A stretch of 35,168 nucleotides of DNA, from NCBI GenBank assembly GCA_004551945.1, contig SFPN01000017.1, forward strand, positions 1-35,168. Direction: 5' to 3'. Within the stretch, counting starts at the first letter, position 1, and every line of letters begins with the position of its first letter. Source of the DNA: Clostridiales bacterium (GTDB lineage Bacteria > Bacillota > Clostridia > Oscillospirales > Oscillospiraceae). The notes beneath the pieces are model-generated. The model was given only the letters and a program-made list of their open reading frames with translations, was not told where the DNA came from and did no database searches. The position numbers were made by a program, and so were the translations under genes. Positions 1-7,931 of this stretch are shown one piece after another.

Positions 1-115
1 CACAAAGCTTTGCTTTGTGGACAACTTAATGTCCGTTTCTGGTGCTTCGTGTTTTGTCTTACGTTGTTTAATTTACAAGGTGCACGCCGCTTCGTATCCG
101 TCAGGCGCGAAGAGA
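1..115. other. Intergenic DNA at the left edge, probable leader of an off-window gene
   Basis: I see no credible gene here. Bases 1-19 form an 8-bp inverted repeat (CACAAAGC, 3-nt loop, GCTTTGTG). A left-facing promoter lies at 116-144, so this stretch is probably the untranslated leader of a gene that starts beyond the left edge. The open frame that crosses the region rightward has a protein composition unlike a real gene and no ribosome binding site. Confidence 0.45.
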
Positions 116-144
116 ATCTTAACACATCGTTAAGCGTTTGTCAA
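116..144 (-). promoter_or_regulatory. Left-facing sigma-A promoter
   Basis: On the minus strand, TTGACA (139-144) and TAAGAT (116-121) are separated by exactly 17 bp. It points out of the window to the left and is divergent from metA. The gene it serves is not visible. Confidence 0.65.
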
Positions 145-376
145 GCACTTTTTTCGAAGTTTTTACAGCTTCTTAAGGGCTTGTTTTCTTTTCGACCTGT
201 CGCTCGCGACAGCTTTGATAGAATACCACCTGCAACCCCATTTGTCAACACCTTTTTTCAGGTTTTTTCGATTTTTTCCACATTTTCCGCTCTCCCGGTG
301 GACAGTCCCTTCCAAACAAGGCTTTCCTCCGGGACTTTTCCACATCCCAACCATTGTTTCGGTAGGATTTCACCCA
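145..376. other. Gene-free AT-rich stretch with inverted repeats and DnaA-box-like 9-mers
   Basis: There is no gene. A perfect 6-bp stem with a CTCG loop lies at 197-212. TTTTCCACA occurs at 274-282 and 336-344, each one mismatch from the DnaA box TTATCCACA; a third such 9-mer, read on the other strand, is at 16-24. T-rich runs are common. The function is unknown. Confidence 0.4.
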
Positions 377-405
377 TTGCGTTCTTCCCTTTCATAAGTT
401 ATAAT
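377..405 (+). promoter_or_regulatory. metA promoter
   Basis: TTGCGT (377-382) and TATAAT (400-405) are separated by 17 bp, placing the likely transcription start near 412 and a leader of about 64 nt. The leader holds a small stem (CAAGC/GCTTG, about 428-443) but no recognisable SAM riboswitch or T-box. Confidence 0.7.
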
Positions 406-475
406 AAGAGAATTCAAAGAACTTACGCAAGCCTTTGCGCTTGTTTCACACATTTTCGCGAAATGAGGTCCTACT

Positions 476-1405
476 ATGCCTATTAAAATCCCTGATTCTT
501 TGCCTGCCCGCTTTACCCTGGAGAGCGAAAACATCTTTGTGATGACGGAGCACCGGGCAATGCACCAGGATATCCGTCCCTTAAAGATCCTGATCCTGAA
601 CCTGATGCCCACCAAAATCGTCACTGAGACCCAACTGCTGCGAAAATTCTCCAACACTCCTTTACAGATCCAGGTGGATCTGCTTCAGACGGTGAGCCAC
701 AATGCCCAGAACGTAGACCCCAGCCACCTGGACTCCTTCTACACCTCCTTTGACCAGATCAAGGACAAGTATTATGACGGTCTGGTAATCACCGGCGCGC
801 CGGTGGAAAACCTGGACTTTGAAAAGGTGGACTACTGGGAAGAGCTGTGCCGGATCATGGACTGGTCCAAAACCCACGTCCACTCTACCATGCACATCTG
901 CTGGGGGGCCCAGGCGGGGCTGTACTACCACCACGGGGTGCCCAAGTACTCCCTGCAGAAAAAGCTCTTCGGCGTTTTCGACCACAAGGTGCTCAAACCC
1001 TCCTCCCCTCTGTTCCGGGGCTTTGACGACCGGTTCTACGCCCCCCACTCCCGCTACACCGAGGTGCTGGAGGAGGACATCCGCAAGGTCCCCGATCTGG
1101 AGGTGCTGGCGGTCTCCGAGGAGGCCGGGGTCTTCGCGGTGAAGACCGAGGACAGCCGCCAGTTCTTCCTGCTGGGTCACCTGGAGTATGACCGGAACAC
1201 CCTGGCCCTGGAGTACCAGCGGGACGTGGACAGAGGTCTGGACATTGACGTGCCCAAGCACTACTTCCCCAACGACGATCCCACCCAGACCCCCGTGGTC
1301 CGGTGGCGGTCCGCCGGCCAGCTGATCTACACCAACTGGCTGAACTACTATGTCTACCAGACCACCCCCTACGACCTGAACACCCTGAGCGCTCCAAAGA
1401 AGTAA
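476..1405 (+). CDS. metA: Homoserine O-acetyltransferase (MetA family)
   Basis: This cytoplasmic enzyme activates homoserine by O-acylation, the first committed step of methionine synthesis. The 309-residue length matches the MetA family. The catalytic set is visible at family-standard positions: Cys142 in the ICWGAQAG motif, His235 and Glu237 in GHLEY. Residue 111 is Glu (GAPVEN), and in this family Glu111 goes with acetyl-CoA use while Gly goes with succinyl-CoA, so the E. coli label 'O-succinyltransferase' probably does not apply. The start ATG follows GAGGTCC, a modest ribosome binding site. The gene is monocistronic, with its own promoter and a terminator just after the stop. Family assignment is firm; the acyl donor is inferred from the one residue. 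Confidence 0.95.
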   Translation: MPIKIPDSLPARFTLESENIFVMTEHRAMHQDIRPLKILILNLMPTKIVTETQLLRKFSNTPLQIQVDLLQTVSHNAQNVDPSHLDSFYTSFDQIKDKYYDGLVITGAPVENLDFEKVDYWEELCRIMDWSKTHVHSTMHICWGAQAGLYYHHGVPKYSLQKKLFGVFDHKVLKPSSPLFRGFDDRFYAPHSRYTEVLEEDIRKVPDLEVLAVSEEAGVFAVKTEDSRQFFLLGHLEYDRNTLALEYQRDVDRGLDIDVPKHYFPNDDPTQTPVVRWRSAGQLIYTNWLNYYVYQTTPYDLNTLSAPKK

Positions 1406-1421
1406 GTTTCTTGCCGATCCG

Positions 1422-1451
1422 GACCGTGGATTTCATCCACGGTCTTTTTTT
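1422..1451 (+). terminator. Rho-independent terminator after metA
   Basis: A 9-bp perfect stem (GACCGTGGA, loop TTTCA, TCCACGGTC) is followed directly by seven T residues. Confidence 0.9.
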
Positions 1452-1533
1452 GCGCTCCCCTGTCCAAAAATAACACAGCAGTAACAGAACGGTGAAACTT
1501 CTCGTAACCTTCATTAAGTTTCTATTAAATCCC

Positions 1534-1562
1534 TTGACTTTGCCGCCTTGCTTTTATATAGT
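1534..1562 (+). promoter_or_regulatory. Promoter of the transglutaminase/lipoprotein unit
   Basis: TTGACT (1534-1539) and TATAGT (1557-1562) are spaced by 17 bp, about 40 bp before the first start codon. Confidence 0.75.
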
Positions 1563-1603
1563 TTGCACGAACCTGACCAGCAGAGAAGAAAGAGAGGTTT
1601 TCT

Positions 1604-2734
1604 ATGGCAACAGAAAAAAAGAAAATGATCGCCGTCATTCTGGCAGCGGTGCTGGTGGCAGGGGTGGTTTTCAGCGCCGCCGCCAGCCTGGTCACCGTCC
1701 GGGCGGTAAATGAGCTGAAATCCGCCGCCGGTCTTACCACCGGACAGACCCAGGAGGACGATGTGCCCATCATGAACGGGGAATTCTGGATCCGCTCCAC
1801 CAGGAACATCTCCGACGCTTACCGCTCCGGCAGCACTTCCGGGCTCAGCGACAAGGACCAGGAGACCCTGGAGATGGCCTCCGCCGTGCTGGACGAGATC
1901 ATCACCGAGGACATGACTCCTTATGAGAAGGAAAAGGCGGTCTACGACTGGATGACCACCGCCCTCGCCTACGACACCGGGGTGCTCCAGGTGATCCCCC
2001 AGACCAGCGAGGACTGCGACAACCCCTACGGGGTGCTGAAATACCACAACGCCGTCTGCGTGGGCTACGCCACCACCTTCCGCCTGTTCATGCAGATGCT
2101 GGACATCGAGTGCATGGTGGTGCACAACACCGAGCAATACCACTCCTGGAATCTGGTGAAGCTGGATGACGAATGGTACCACGTGGACATCTACTCCGAC
2201 CAGGGGGACCCCAGCTACGCAAACTTTAACATGAACGACGACATGGCTTCCCAGGGCCACGACTGGGACCGGGAATTCTTCCCCGCCGCCACGGGCCTGC
2301 AATATAACTACGCTGTCCAGAACAAGCAGCCGGTGGAGGATATCTACCAAATCCCCGCCCTGCTGCGGCAGGCGCTGGAGGCCCAGCAGAGCTGCACCGC
2401 CCTTGGCTTTGACGCCATTGACGAGCCCCACGCCCAGATCGTGGAAGCCATGCTCAGCGGCATCCAGAGCTTTGTGGACACCGGAGAATACGGCCCCCTG
2501 TGGATGCACTGGAACTGGCTCCATGTCAGCGGCAGCAAATATGTGCTGGCGGTCTACATCAGCGGTTTTGAGCAGGAGGAGCCCACCCCGGACATCTCCG
2601 AGGAGGACCAGCAAAAGATTGAGGACGCCATCAGCCAGGCCTTCGGCACAGACGTGGACTGGGAGAGCGTGGAGGACGCCATGGAAAGCGCCCAGGCGTT
2701 CACCGAAGAAATTCCGGCAGAGGCGGTGGGATAA
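1604..2734 (+). CDS. Membrane-anchored transglutaminase-like protein
   Basis: The 376-residue protein has a short positive N-terminus, one hydrophobic segment (about residues 8-30) that should anchor it outside the membrane, and a transglutaminase-like core at about 105-200. The cysteine-protease-type triad is intact: Cys152 (AVCVGYA), His180 (YHSWNLV) and Asp195 (WYHVDIY). Such domains in Firmicutes are usually extracellular peptidases or cross-linking enzymes of unknown substrate. The remaining 175 residues match nothing I recognise; they are acidic near the end. The start has an AGAGAGG ribosome binding site. Only 3 bp separate the stop from the next gene, so the two are co-transcribed and probably translationally coupled. 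The fold is well supported, the substrate is not. Confidence 0.85.
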   Translation: MATEKKKMIAVILAAVLVAGVVFSAAASLVTVRAVNELKSAAGLTTGQTQEDDVPIMNGEFWIRSTRNISDAYRSGSTSGLSDKDQETLEMASAVLDEIITEDMTPYEKEKAVYDWMTTALAYDTGVLQVIPQTSEDCDNPYGVLKYHNAVCVGYATTFRLFMQMLDIECMVVHNTEQYHSWNLVKLDDEWYHVDIYSDQGDPSYANFNMNDDMASQGHDWDREFFPAATGLQYNYAVQNKQPVEDIYQIPALLRQALEAQQSCTALGFDAIDEPHAQIVEAMLSGIQSFVDTGEYGPLWMHWNWLHVSGSKYVLAVYISGFEQEEPTPDISEEDQQKIEDAISQAFGTDVDWESVEDAMESAQAFTEEIPAEAVG

Positions 2735-2737
2735 GCC

Positions 2738-3247
2738 ATGAAAACACGACATCTGCTCTCTCTGCTTCTGGCAGGGCTTCTGGCTCTGGCCCTGTGCGGC
2801 TGCAGTGGGAACGAACCCCCTGCCGCTGCCAGGACCGCCGACATGGAGGCCCTGCAAACGGCTTTGCTGGCAGCGGACCCCTCCCTGCCTGAAATGCGCT
2901 CCATCACCGGAAAGGTGGAGGACGCCCAGAAGCTGTTCCTCTATGTGTCCGACCTTCCCTATGACAAGGTGGAGGATTTCCTCCTCTCTTACTCCGCCGA
3001 GGGGAAGGCAGACGAGATCGCCGTCATTGCGGTGAAGGACCCGGCGGACGCGGAGGAAGCCGCTGAGACCCTCCGGGCCCATCTGGAGCAGCGGCTGACC
3101 CTCTTCCGGCAGTACACCCCCGACCAGGTGAGCCGGGCGGAAAAGGCCCTGGTGTTCACCCAGGATCAGTACGCTGTGCTGCTGATCTGCGACGGGAACC
3201 AGGATGTGAAAGCCGCGCTGGAGGACTTTTTGGCCCAGGCACAATAA
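2738..3247 (+). CDS. DUF4358-like lipoprotein
   Basis: This 169-residue protein starts with a lipoprotein signal peptide: KTRH, a Leu/Ala-rich core, and a lipobox ending in Cys22 (LCGC|S). The mature part resembles the clostridial DUF4358 family: a 'kveDF lls y' stretch, a DEIAVIAVKD strand, a run with HLEQRL and FRQYTPDQ, and an ending where a strand (YAVLLICD) precedes a short helix. No function is known for that family. It is the second gene of a two-gene unit with the transglutaminase-like protein, so both are probably on the outer face of the membrane and may act together. The family call is by recall of its pattern, not by search. Confidence 0.75.
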   Translation: MKTRHLLSLLLAGLLALALCGCSGNEPPAAARTADMEALQTALLAADPSLPEMRSITGKVEDAQKLFLYVSDLPYDKVEDFLLSYSAEGKADEIAVIAVKDPADAEEAAETLRAHLEQRLTLFRQYTPDQVSRAEKALVFTQDQYAVLLICDGNQDVKAALEDFLAQAQ

Positions 3248-3252
3248 ACCAA

Positions 3253-3289
3253 CAGCCCCTCACCAGTTGAACCGGTGAGGGGCTGTTTT
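3253..3289 (+). terminator. Terminator between convergent genes
   Basis: A 12-bp perfect stem (CAGCCCCTCACC / GGTGAGGGGCTG) with a 9-nt loop is followed by TTTT on the plus strand. It closes the lipoprotein unit. The hydrolase gene on the other strand ends only 10 bp away, so the hairpin may serve both directions, though no T-run follows it leftward. Confidence 0.85.
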
Positions 3290-3299
3290 GCCAGGATGG

Positions 3300-4031
3300 T
3301 TACGCCTGCTCCATCTCCACCAGTCCCCTGTTCACAAAGATCACGGACCGGCCCGCGGGGTCCTTATGGACGCTGCGGCAGACCCGGGGGCCGTAGGGGC
3401 CAGGGTGGGAGGGGTCCTCGGTGCGCAGGCAGTCCAGGTGGCGCAGGTGGGCCCCCAGGATCTTCTTGGGCTGGGGGGTGGGGTAGTGGCTGGCTAAGTA
3501 CCGGTCGAAGGGCAGTTCTATGGCACCCCGCAGGGTCTCCTTCAAGACCGGCAGAGGGGCGCACTCCTGCCCCAAAAGCAGGAGGGTGGGGTTTAAGGCA
3601 TCTCCCGCCAGAAGCAGGCGGTCCTCCTCCAGCAGCAGCCCCACGGACCCACGGGTGTGCCCTGCCAGGGAGACGACCCGCCCGTGGAGCCCCCCCAGGT
3701 CAAAAACCCGCCCGGGCTCCAGGTCCTCCACTTCATACTCCGGCGGTCCGCCCCCGGCCAGCCGGGTCTGGGCGGCCAGCAGGGGCCAATCCGCCCGGTT
3801 GGCATAGACCCGTTCAAACCGGTGGTTGCCCCCAATGTGATCAGCGTGGCCGTGGCTGTTCAGGACAATGTACGGGGTATTCACCGTCTCCTCCAGGAAG
3901 GCCCGCAGATCCCGCTTGCCCTGGCCGGTGTCCCATAAAATGGCCAGGGTTTTTCCCTGGACCAGGGTGCAGTAGTCCCGGTAGTCCTCCTCTATGTGAT
4001 GCACATGGGGAAGGATTTGCTTGTCGTTCAC
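3300..4031 (-). CDS. Metallo-beta-lactamase-fold hydrolase
   Basis: The 243-residue protein has the metal-binding signature HGHADH within SHGHADHIGG (about residues 59-68), then a GHTRGSV segment holding the next metal-ligand His and an AGDAL segment holding the bridging Asp. This is the glyoxalase II/MBL superfamily; the substrate cannot be told. The start is GTG at 4031, preceded by AAAGGGGGAG at a good distance. It lies downstream of lpdA but a strong terminator (4051-4085) separates them and no promoter fits the 70-bp gap, so it may depend on read-through or on a promoter within lpdA. It converges on the lipoprotein gene. Confidence 0.88.
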   Translation of the reverse strand: MNDKQILPHVHHIEEDYRDYCTLVQGKTLAILWDTGQGKRDLRAFLEETVNTPYIVLNSHGHADHIGGNHRFERVYANRADWPLLAAQTRLAGGGPPEYEVEDLEPGRVFDLGGLHGRVVSLAGHTRGSVGLLLEEDRLLLAGDALNPTLLLLGQECAPLPVLKETLRGAIELPFDRYLASHYPTPQPKKILGAHLRHLDCLRTEDPSHPGPYGPRVCRSVHKDPAGRSVIFVNRGLVEMEQA

Positions 4032-4050
4032 GGGTTCTCCCCCTTTCCCA

Positions 4051-4085
4051 TAAAAATCGCGGGGGCGCGGTGAAGCGCCCCCGCG
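4051..4085 (-). terminator. Terminator of the gcv operon
   Basis: On the minus strand, an 11-bp GC stem (CGCGGGGGCGC / GCGCCCCCGCG) with a 6-nt loop is followed by ATTTTTA. It lies 20 bp after the lpdA stop. Confidence 0.88.
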
Positions 4086-4104
4086 TCATGCGCAGGTGTT
4101 GGGA

Positions 4105-5472
4105 TTATTCCTCCCGCAGAGCTTCGGCTGCACCGGTGAGCATCTCGCAGAAGGTGGGGTGGGGATGGATGACCGCAAAGAGGCCGTCCACGGTAAGGCC
4201 CTTCTGAATGGCCACGGCCAGCTCACCCACCATGTCGGTGGCCCGGGGGCACACCAGCTGAGCACCCAGGATACGGCCGGTGGCCTTGTCGGTAACCAGC
4301 TTTACATAGCCGCTGTCGGTGTTCTCAATGAGGCACTTGCCGTTGGCGCCGGTGAGGTACTTGCCCGCCTTCACCTGGATGTCGGCAGCCTTGGCCTGCT
4401 CCTCAGTCATGCCCACGGAGGCAATCTCCGGCACGGTGTACACGCAGCTGGGAACCACGGACATATCCACCGGAGGCTCCTTGCCGGCGATCACTGCCAC
4501 CACGTTGGTGCCCTGGGCCTCCGCCACATGGGCCAGCTGGATATTCTTAGCCTTGGCGTCGCCGATGACATAGACGTGGGGGATGCTGGTGCGGCCCACC
4601 TCGTCGGCCACCACAGCGCCCTTGAAGAGCTCCAGCTCCACGCCGGGACCCAGCAGACCGTCCAGGTTGGCGCCCCGGCCGGCAGCGGCCAGCACGCCCT
4701 CAGCGGTGACGGTGTGCTCCCCCCCCTTCTTATCCGTATAGGTGACGGACATGGCGCCGGGGGTTCCCTCAATCTTCTGGACCATGGCCTTGGCCTCTAC
4801 CTTGGCGCCCCGCTTCTTCAGCATCATGGTCAGGCGCTGGGCAATCTCCTTGTCCATGAAGGGCAGGATATGGTCGGCGGCCTCCAGGACGGTGACTTCA
4901 CAGCCCAGAGACATATACAGGGAGGCGCACTCCACGCCCACCACGCCGCCGCCGACGATCACCAGGGAGGAGAACATCTTGCCCTCCCCCTCCAGAATGT
5001 CCCGGCTGTTGTACACGCCCTCGTCCCGGATGCCGGGGATGGGGGGATAGGACACCTTGGAGCCGGTGGCGATGACGATATCCTTGACCTCATAGGTCTC
5101 CTCGCCGCAGACCACCACCCCAGGGGCGGTAATCTGGGCCTGGCCGTAGACCACGGTGATCTTGCCGGCCTTCATGAGCTTCTCCACGCCCTTGCGCAGC
5201 TCCTCCACCACCTGGTTCTTCCGGCGGTGCATGGCGGCAAAGTCAAAGGAGAGCTCGCCCACGTGGATCCCCAGATCCTCCGCGTGGCGCATGGTCTCAT
5301 AGGCCTCCGCCCCGTGGAGCAGGGACTTGGTGGGCATACAGCCCCGGTTCAGGCAGGTGCCGCCCAGCTGCTCCTTCTCAAAGAGGACCACCTGGAGGCC
5401 CGCCTTGGCAGCATGCTCTGCGGCGGTGTAGCCGCCGGGGCCGCCGCCGATGATGGCAATGTCAAAATTCAT
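4105..5472 (-). CDS. lpdA: Dihydrolipoyl dehydrogenase (L-protein of glycine cleavage)
   Basis: This flavoenzyme reoxidises the dihydrolipoyl arm of GcvH, passing electrons through FAD to NAD+. The 455-residue length is usual. The N-terminal FAD motif is GGGPGGYTAAE; the redox disulfide is Cys40/Cys45 in GGTCLNRGC; an NAD-binding GGGVVGVE follows mid-protein; and the C-terminal HPHPTFCE (about 436-443) holds the catalytic His/Glu pair. It is the last gene of the operon and its ATG overlaps the lplA stop by 4 nt (ATGA), so its translation is coupled to lplA. Placement with gcv genes points to glycine cleavage rather than pyruvate dehydrogenase as its main partner. Confidence 0.96.
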   Translation of the reverse strand: MNFDIAIIGGGPGGYTAAEHAAKAGLQVVLFEKEQLGGTCLNRGCMPTKSLLHGAEAYETMRHAEDLGIHVGELSFDFAAMHRRKNQVVEELRKGVEKLMKAGKITVVYGQAQITAPGVVVCGEETYEVKDIVIATGSKVSYPPIPGIRDEGVYNSRDILEGEGKMFSSLVIVGGGVVGVECASLYMSLGCEVTVLEAADHILPFMDKEIAQRLTMMLKKRGAKVEAKAMVQKIEGTPGAMSVTYTDKKGGEHTVTAEGVLAAAGRGANLDGLLGPGVELELFKGAVVADEVGRTSIPHVYVIGDAKAKNIQLAHVAEAQGTNVVAVIAGKEPPVDMSVVPSCVYTVPEIASVGMTEEQAKAADIQVKAGKYLTGANGKCLIENTDSGYVKLVTDKATGRILGAQLVCPRATDMVGELAVAIQKGLTVDGLFAVIHPHPTFCEMLTGAAEALREE

Positions 5473-6464
5473 AGCGTTTCCTCGTTTCTGGTCAGTAGTG
5501 TGACAATCCCGTCGGTGACCTCCTCTACGCTGTCCGGCTGGCCGGACAGGCGGGCCCGCAGGGCCTCTGCCTCCAGGGGACAGCCCTGGATCAGCTGGGG
5601 GACCTGGCTTAAAAAGTCCGCGTCCAGGCCGTCAGACCAGAGGGCAGCCTGGGTGATGACCCCATTCTGCTGGTCATAATCCAACCGAAGCAGGCCCCAG
5701 TCAAACCGGGCCTCCCGGCTGACAGCCATGGGGCGGCTGTCCCCATAGATCCACTCCGGGCGGGAGAACCGGGCCTGTCCCTCCGCCAGGGCCTGCTGGT
5801 CCAGGTCCTCATACCGCAGGGACTGCACCGGCAGGCCGTAGACCTGGCTGAAGGCGGTCTCCAGGGCCTCCTCCAACTCCTGAATGGTGAGCTCCGGCCG
5901 GAAATCCCGGAGGTTGGCCACCCGGGACCGGACGGACTGGACCCCCTTGGCCTGAAGCTTCAGGGGGGATACGTTCAGGTACTTCTCCAGGGGCGCCATA
6001 TCCACCGCCACCATGAGGGTGCCGTGGTGATAGCACTGGTTCCCGGTGCGATAGTAGGCGTGGCCGGAGAACTTCTGGCCGTCCACGGTCAGGTCGTTGC
6101 GGCCGTTTTTCTCCGCGTGAATGCCCACCAGCTGGACCGCCCGGAGGATGGTCTCCGTCTGCTTGGCCACATCATAGTCTTCCCCGGTGACCAGGAAAGT
6201 AAAGTTCAGGTTGCCCAGATCATGATAAACCGCGCCACCACCGGACAGACGGCGGACAAGATGTCCGCCGTCTGCTTCCAGTGCTTGGATGCGGCATTCA
6301 TTCTCTGCGTGCTGATTGCGGCCGATGACCACCGTGTGCTGGTTCTGCCACAGGTAGAGGATGCATTCCCCGGGCTTTACCCGGTGGAGCAGCAGTTCCT
6401 CCAAGGCCAGGTTATGACGGGGGTCGGTCTGCCGGGAATGGATCACATATAAAGAATGAAGCAT
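5469..6464 (-). CDS. lplA: Lipoate-protein ligase A
   Basis: LplA activates free lipoate with ATP and transfers it to the lysine of lipoyl domains, here presumably Lys64 of GcvH. The 331-residue protein has the family signature RRLSGGGAVYHD (about 71-82) and the lipoyl-AMP binding Lys130 in DGQKFSGHA. A C-terminal accessory domain follows from about residue 245, as in the bipartite-domain form of E. coli. The gene starts 30 bp after the gcvPB stop and overlaps lpdA by 4 nt. Its position suggests that the cell salvages lipoate for glycine cleavage; no octanoyltransferase or lipoyl synthase gene is in the window. Confidence 0.94.
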   Translation of the reverse strand: MLHSLYVIHSRQTDPRHNLALEELLLHRVKPGECILYLWQNQHTVVIGRNQHAENECRIQALEADGGHLVRRLSGGGAVYHDLGNLNFTFLVTGEDYDVAKQTETILRAVQLVGIHAEKNGRNDLTVDGQKFSGHAYYRTGNQCYHHGTLMVAVDMAPLEKYLNVSPLKLQAKGVQSVRSRVANLRDFRPELTIQELEEALETAFSQVYGLPVQSLRYEDLDQQALAEGQARFSRPEWIYGDSRPMAVSREARFDWGLLRLDYDQQNGVITQAALWSDGLDADFLSQVPQLIQGCPLEAEALRARLSGQPDSVEEVTDGIVTLLTRNEETL

Positions 6465-6494
6465 ACTTTGTCTTTCTCCGTCCTCAGGAAGGGC

Positions 6495-7931
6495 TTACTC
6501 CCCGAAGGAATAACGCAGCACGGGGGCGCGGGCGGCGGTGACCTCGTCGGGCCGGCCGATGGCGCAGTCGTGGGGCGCGTGATGCAGGCTCTCGGGGTCG
6601 GTCTTGGCCTCCTCCAGGATCTTGAGGAAGACCTCTGCCGCCTCGTCCAGCGTCTCGGGGCTCTCGGTCTCGGTGGGCTCCACCATGAGGGCCTCGTGGA
6701 CGATGAGGGGGAAGTACATCGTCGGGGGATGGATGCCGAAGTCCAGAAGGCGCTTGGCCACGTCCATGGCGGTGACGCCGGTGTCGTGGGCCAGGCCCTG
6801 GAGGGTCATAACGAACTCGTGCATGCACTGGGTGTCGTAGGACATGTCATAGGCGCCCACCAGCTTCTTCATGAGGTAGTTGGCGTTGAGCACAGCGCCG
6901 GCGGAGGCCTCGGGGATGCCCTCCTTGCCCAGGGTGAGCACATAGGTCAGGGCGCGGACCACCACCAGGAAGTTGCCGTAGAAGCTGCGCACCTGGCCCA
7001 TGGTCTGCTCGGGAGTCCCGAAGGAGAAGGTCTCGCCGTTCTTCTTCACCCGGGGGCTGGGCAGGAAAGCTTCCAGGAAGGACTTGCAGCCCACAGGACC
7101 ACTGCCGGGGCCGCCGCCGCCGTGGGGGGTGGAGAAGGTCTTGTGCAGGTTGATGTGGACGCAGTCAAAGCCCATGTCGCCGGGACGGGCATGGCCCATG
7201 ATGGCGTTCAGGTTGGCGCCGTCATAGTAGCACAGGCCACCGGCGTCGTGGATGATCTTGGTGATCTCCAGGATGTTGGGATCGAAGAGGCCCACGGTGT
7301 TGGGGTTGGTGAGCATCAGGCCGGCGGTGTCGGGACCCACGGCCTTCCGCAGAGCGTCCAGATCCACGCCGCCCTGGTCGTTGGAGGGCACGGACACCAC
7401 CTGGAAGCCGGCCATAGCGGCGGAGGCGGGGTTGGTGCCGTGGGCGGAGTCGGGGACGATGATCTTGGTCCGGGCGGTATCCCCGCGGGACAGGTGATAC
7501 TTCCGGATGAGCAGCAGGCCGGTGTACTCGCCGTGGGCGCCGGCGGCAGGCTGGAAGGTCATGCCGTCCATGCCGGTGATCTCGCACAGCAGCTGCTCGG
7601 ACTCATAGATGACCTCCAGGCAGCCCTGGACGGTCTCCACAGGCTGGAGGGGGTGGATCTGGGTGAACCCGGGCAGCGCGGCCATTTCCTCGTTGACCCG
7701 GGGGTTGTACTTCATGGTGCAGGAGCCCAGGGGGTAGAACCCGTCGTTCACGCCGTGGGTCTGCTTGGCCAGCTCCGTGTAATGGCGGCCCAGGTCGATC
7801 TCGGAGATCTCGGGCAGGCGGGGGGCCTGGTCTCTCAGCAGGGCAGCGTCAAATTCCGCTGCCGGCACGTCGCAGGCGGGCAGCAGGGCAGCGCCCCGGC
7901 CGGGGCAGCTCCGTTCAAACAGCAGTTTCAT
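6495..7931 (-). CDS. gcvPB: Glycine dehydrogenase (decarboxylating) subunit 2
   Basis: This is the C-terminal half of the P-protein, which with GcvPA decarboxylates glycine on PLP and passes the aminomethyl group to lipoylated GcvH. The product is 478 residues. The PLP Schiff-base lysine is Lys264 in NLHKTFSTPH, followed by a glycine-rich GGGGPGSGP loop; SAHGTNPAS and YYDGANLNA are also typical. I chose the ATG at 7931 rather than a longer open frame because it overlaps the gcvPA stop as ATGA and starts the family's usual N-terminus (MKLLFE). Confidence 0.95.
   Translation of the reverse strand: MKLLFERSCPGRGAALLPACDVPAAEFDAALLRDQAPRLPEISEIDLGRHYTELAKQTHGVNDGFYPLGSCTMKYNPRVNEEMAALPGFTQIHPLQPVETVQGCLEVIYESEQLLCEITGMDGMTFQPAAGAHGEYTGLLLIRKYHLSRGDTARTKIIVPDSAHGTNPASAAMAGFQVVSVPSNDQGGVDLDALRKAVGPDTAGLMLTNPNTVGLFDPNILEITKIIHDAGGLCYYDGANLNAIMGHARPGDMGFDCVHINLHKTFSTPHGGGGPGSGPVGCKSFLEAFLPSPRVKKNGETFSFGTPEQTMGQVRSFYGNFLVVVRALTYVLTLGKEGIPEASAGAVLNANYLMKKLVGAYDMSYDTQCMHEFVMTLQGLAHDTGVTAMDVAKRLLDFGIHPPTMYFPLIVHEALMVEPTETESPETLDEAAEVFLKILEEAKTDPESLHHAPHDCAIGRPDEVTAARAPVLRYSFGE

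Noticed and set aside
412..475. A SAM riboswitch or T-box in the metA leader
   Set aside because: The leader is only about 64 nt and holds one small stem; neither the SAM aptamer core nor the T-box sequence is present.
10..486. A 158-codon open frame across the left intergenic region
   Set aside because: It has no ribosome binding site, runs through the metA promoter and start, and its residue pattern (Phe-rich, no domain) looks like translated AT-rich intergenic DNA.
4096..5679. A 527-codon plus-strand open frame opposite lpdA and lplA
   Set aside because: It is the antisense shadow of two well-identified genes in GC-rich DNA, with Gly/His/Ala-rich sequence and no family features. The same applies to the long plus-strand frames opposite the gcv, fab and MBOAT genes.
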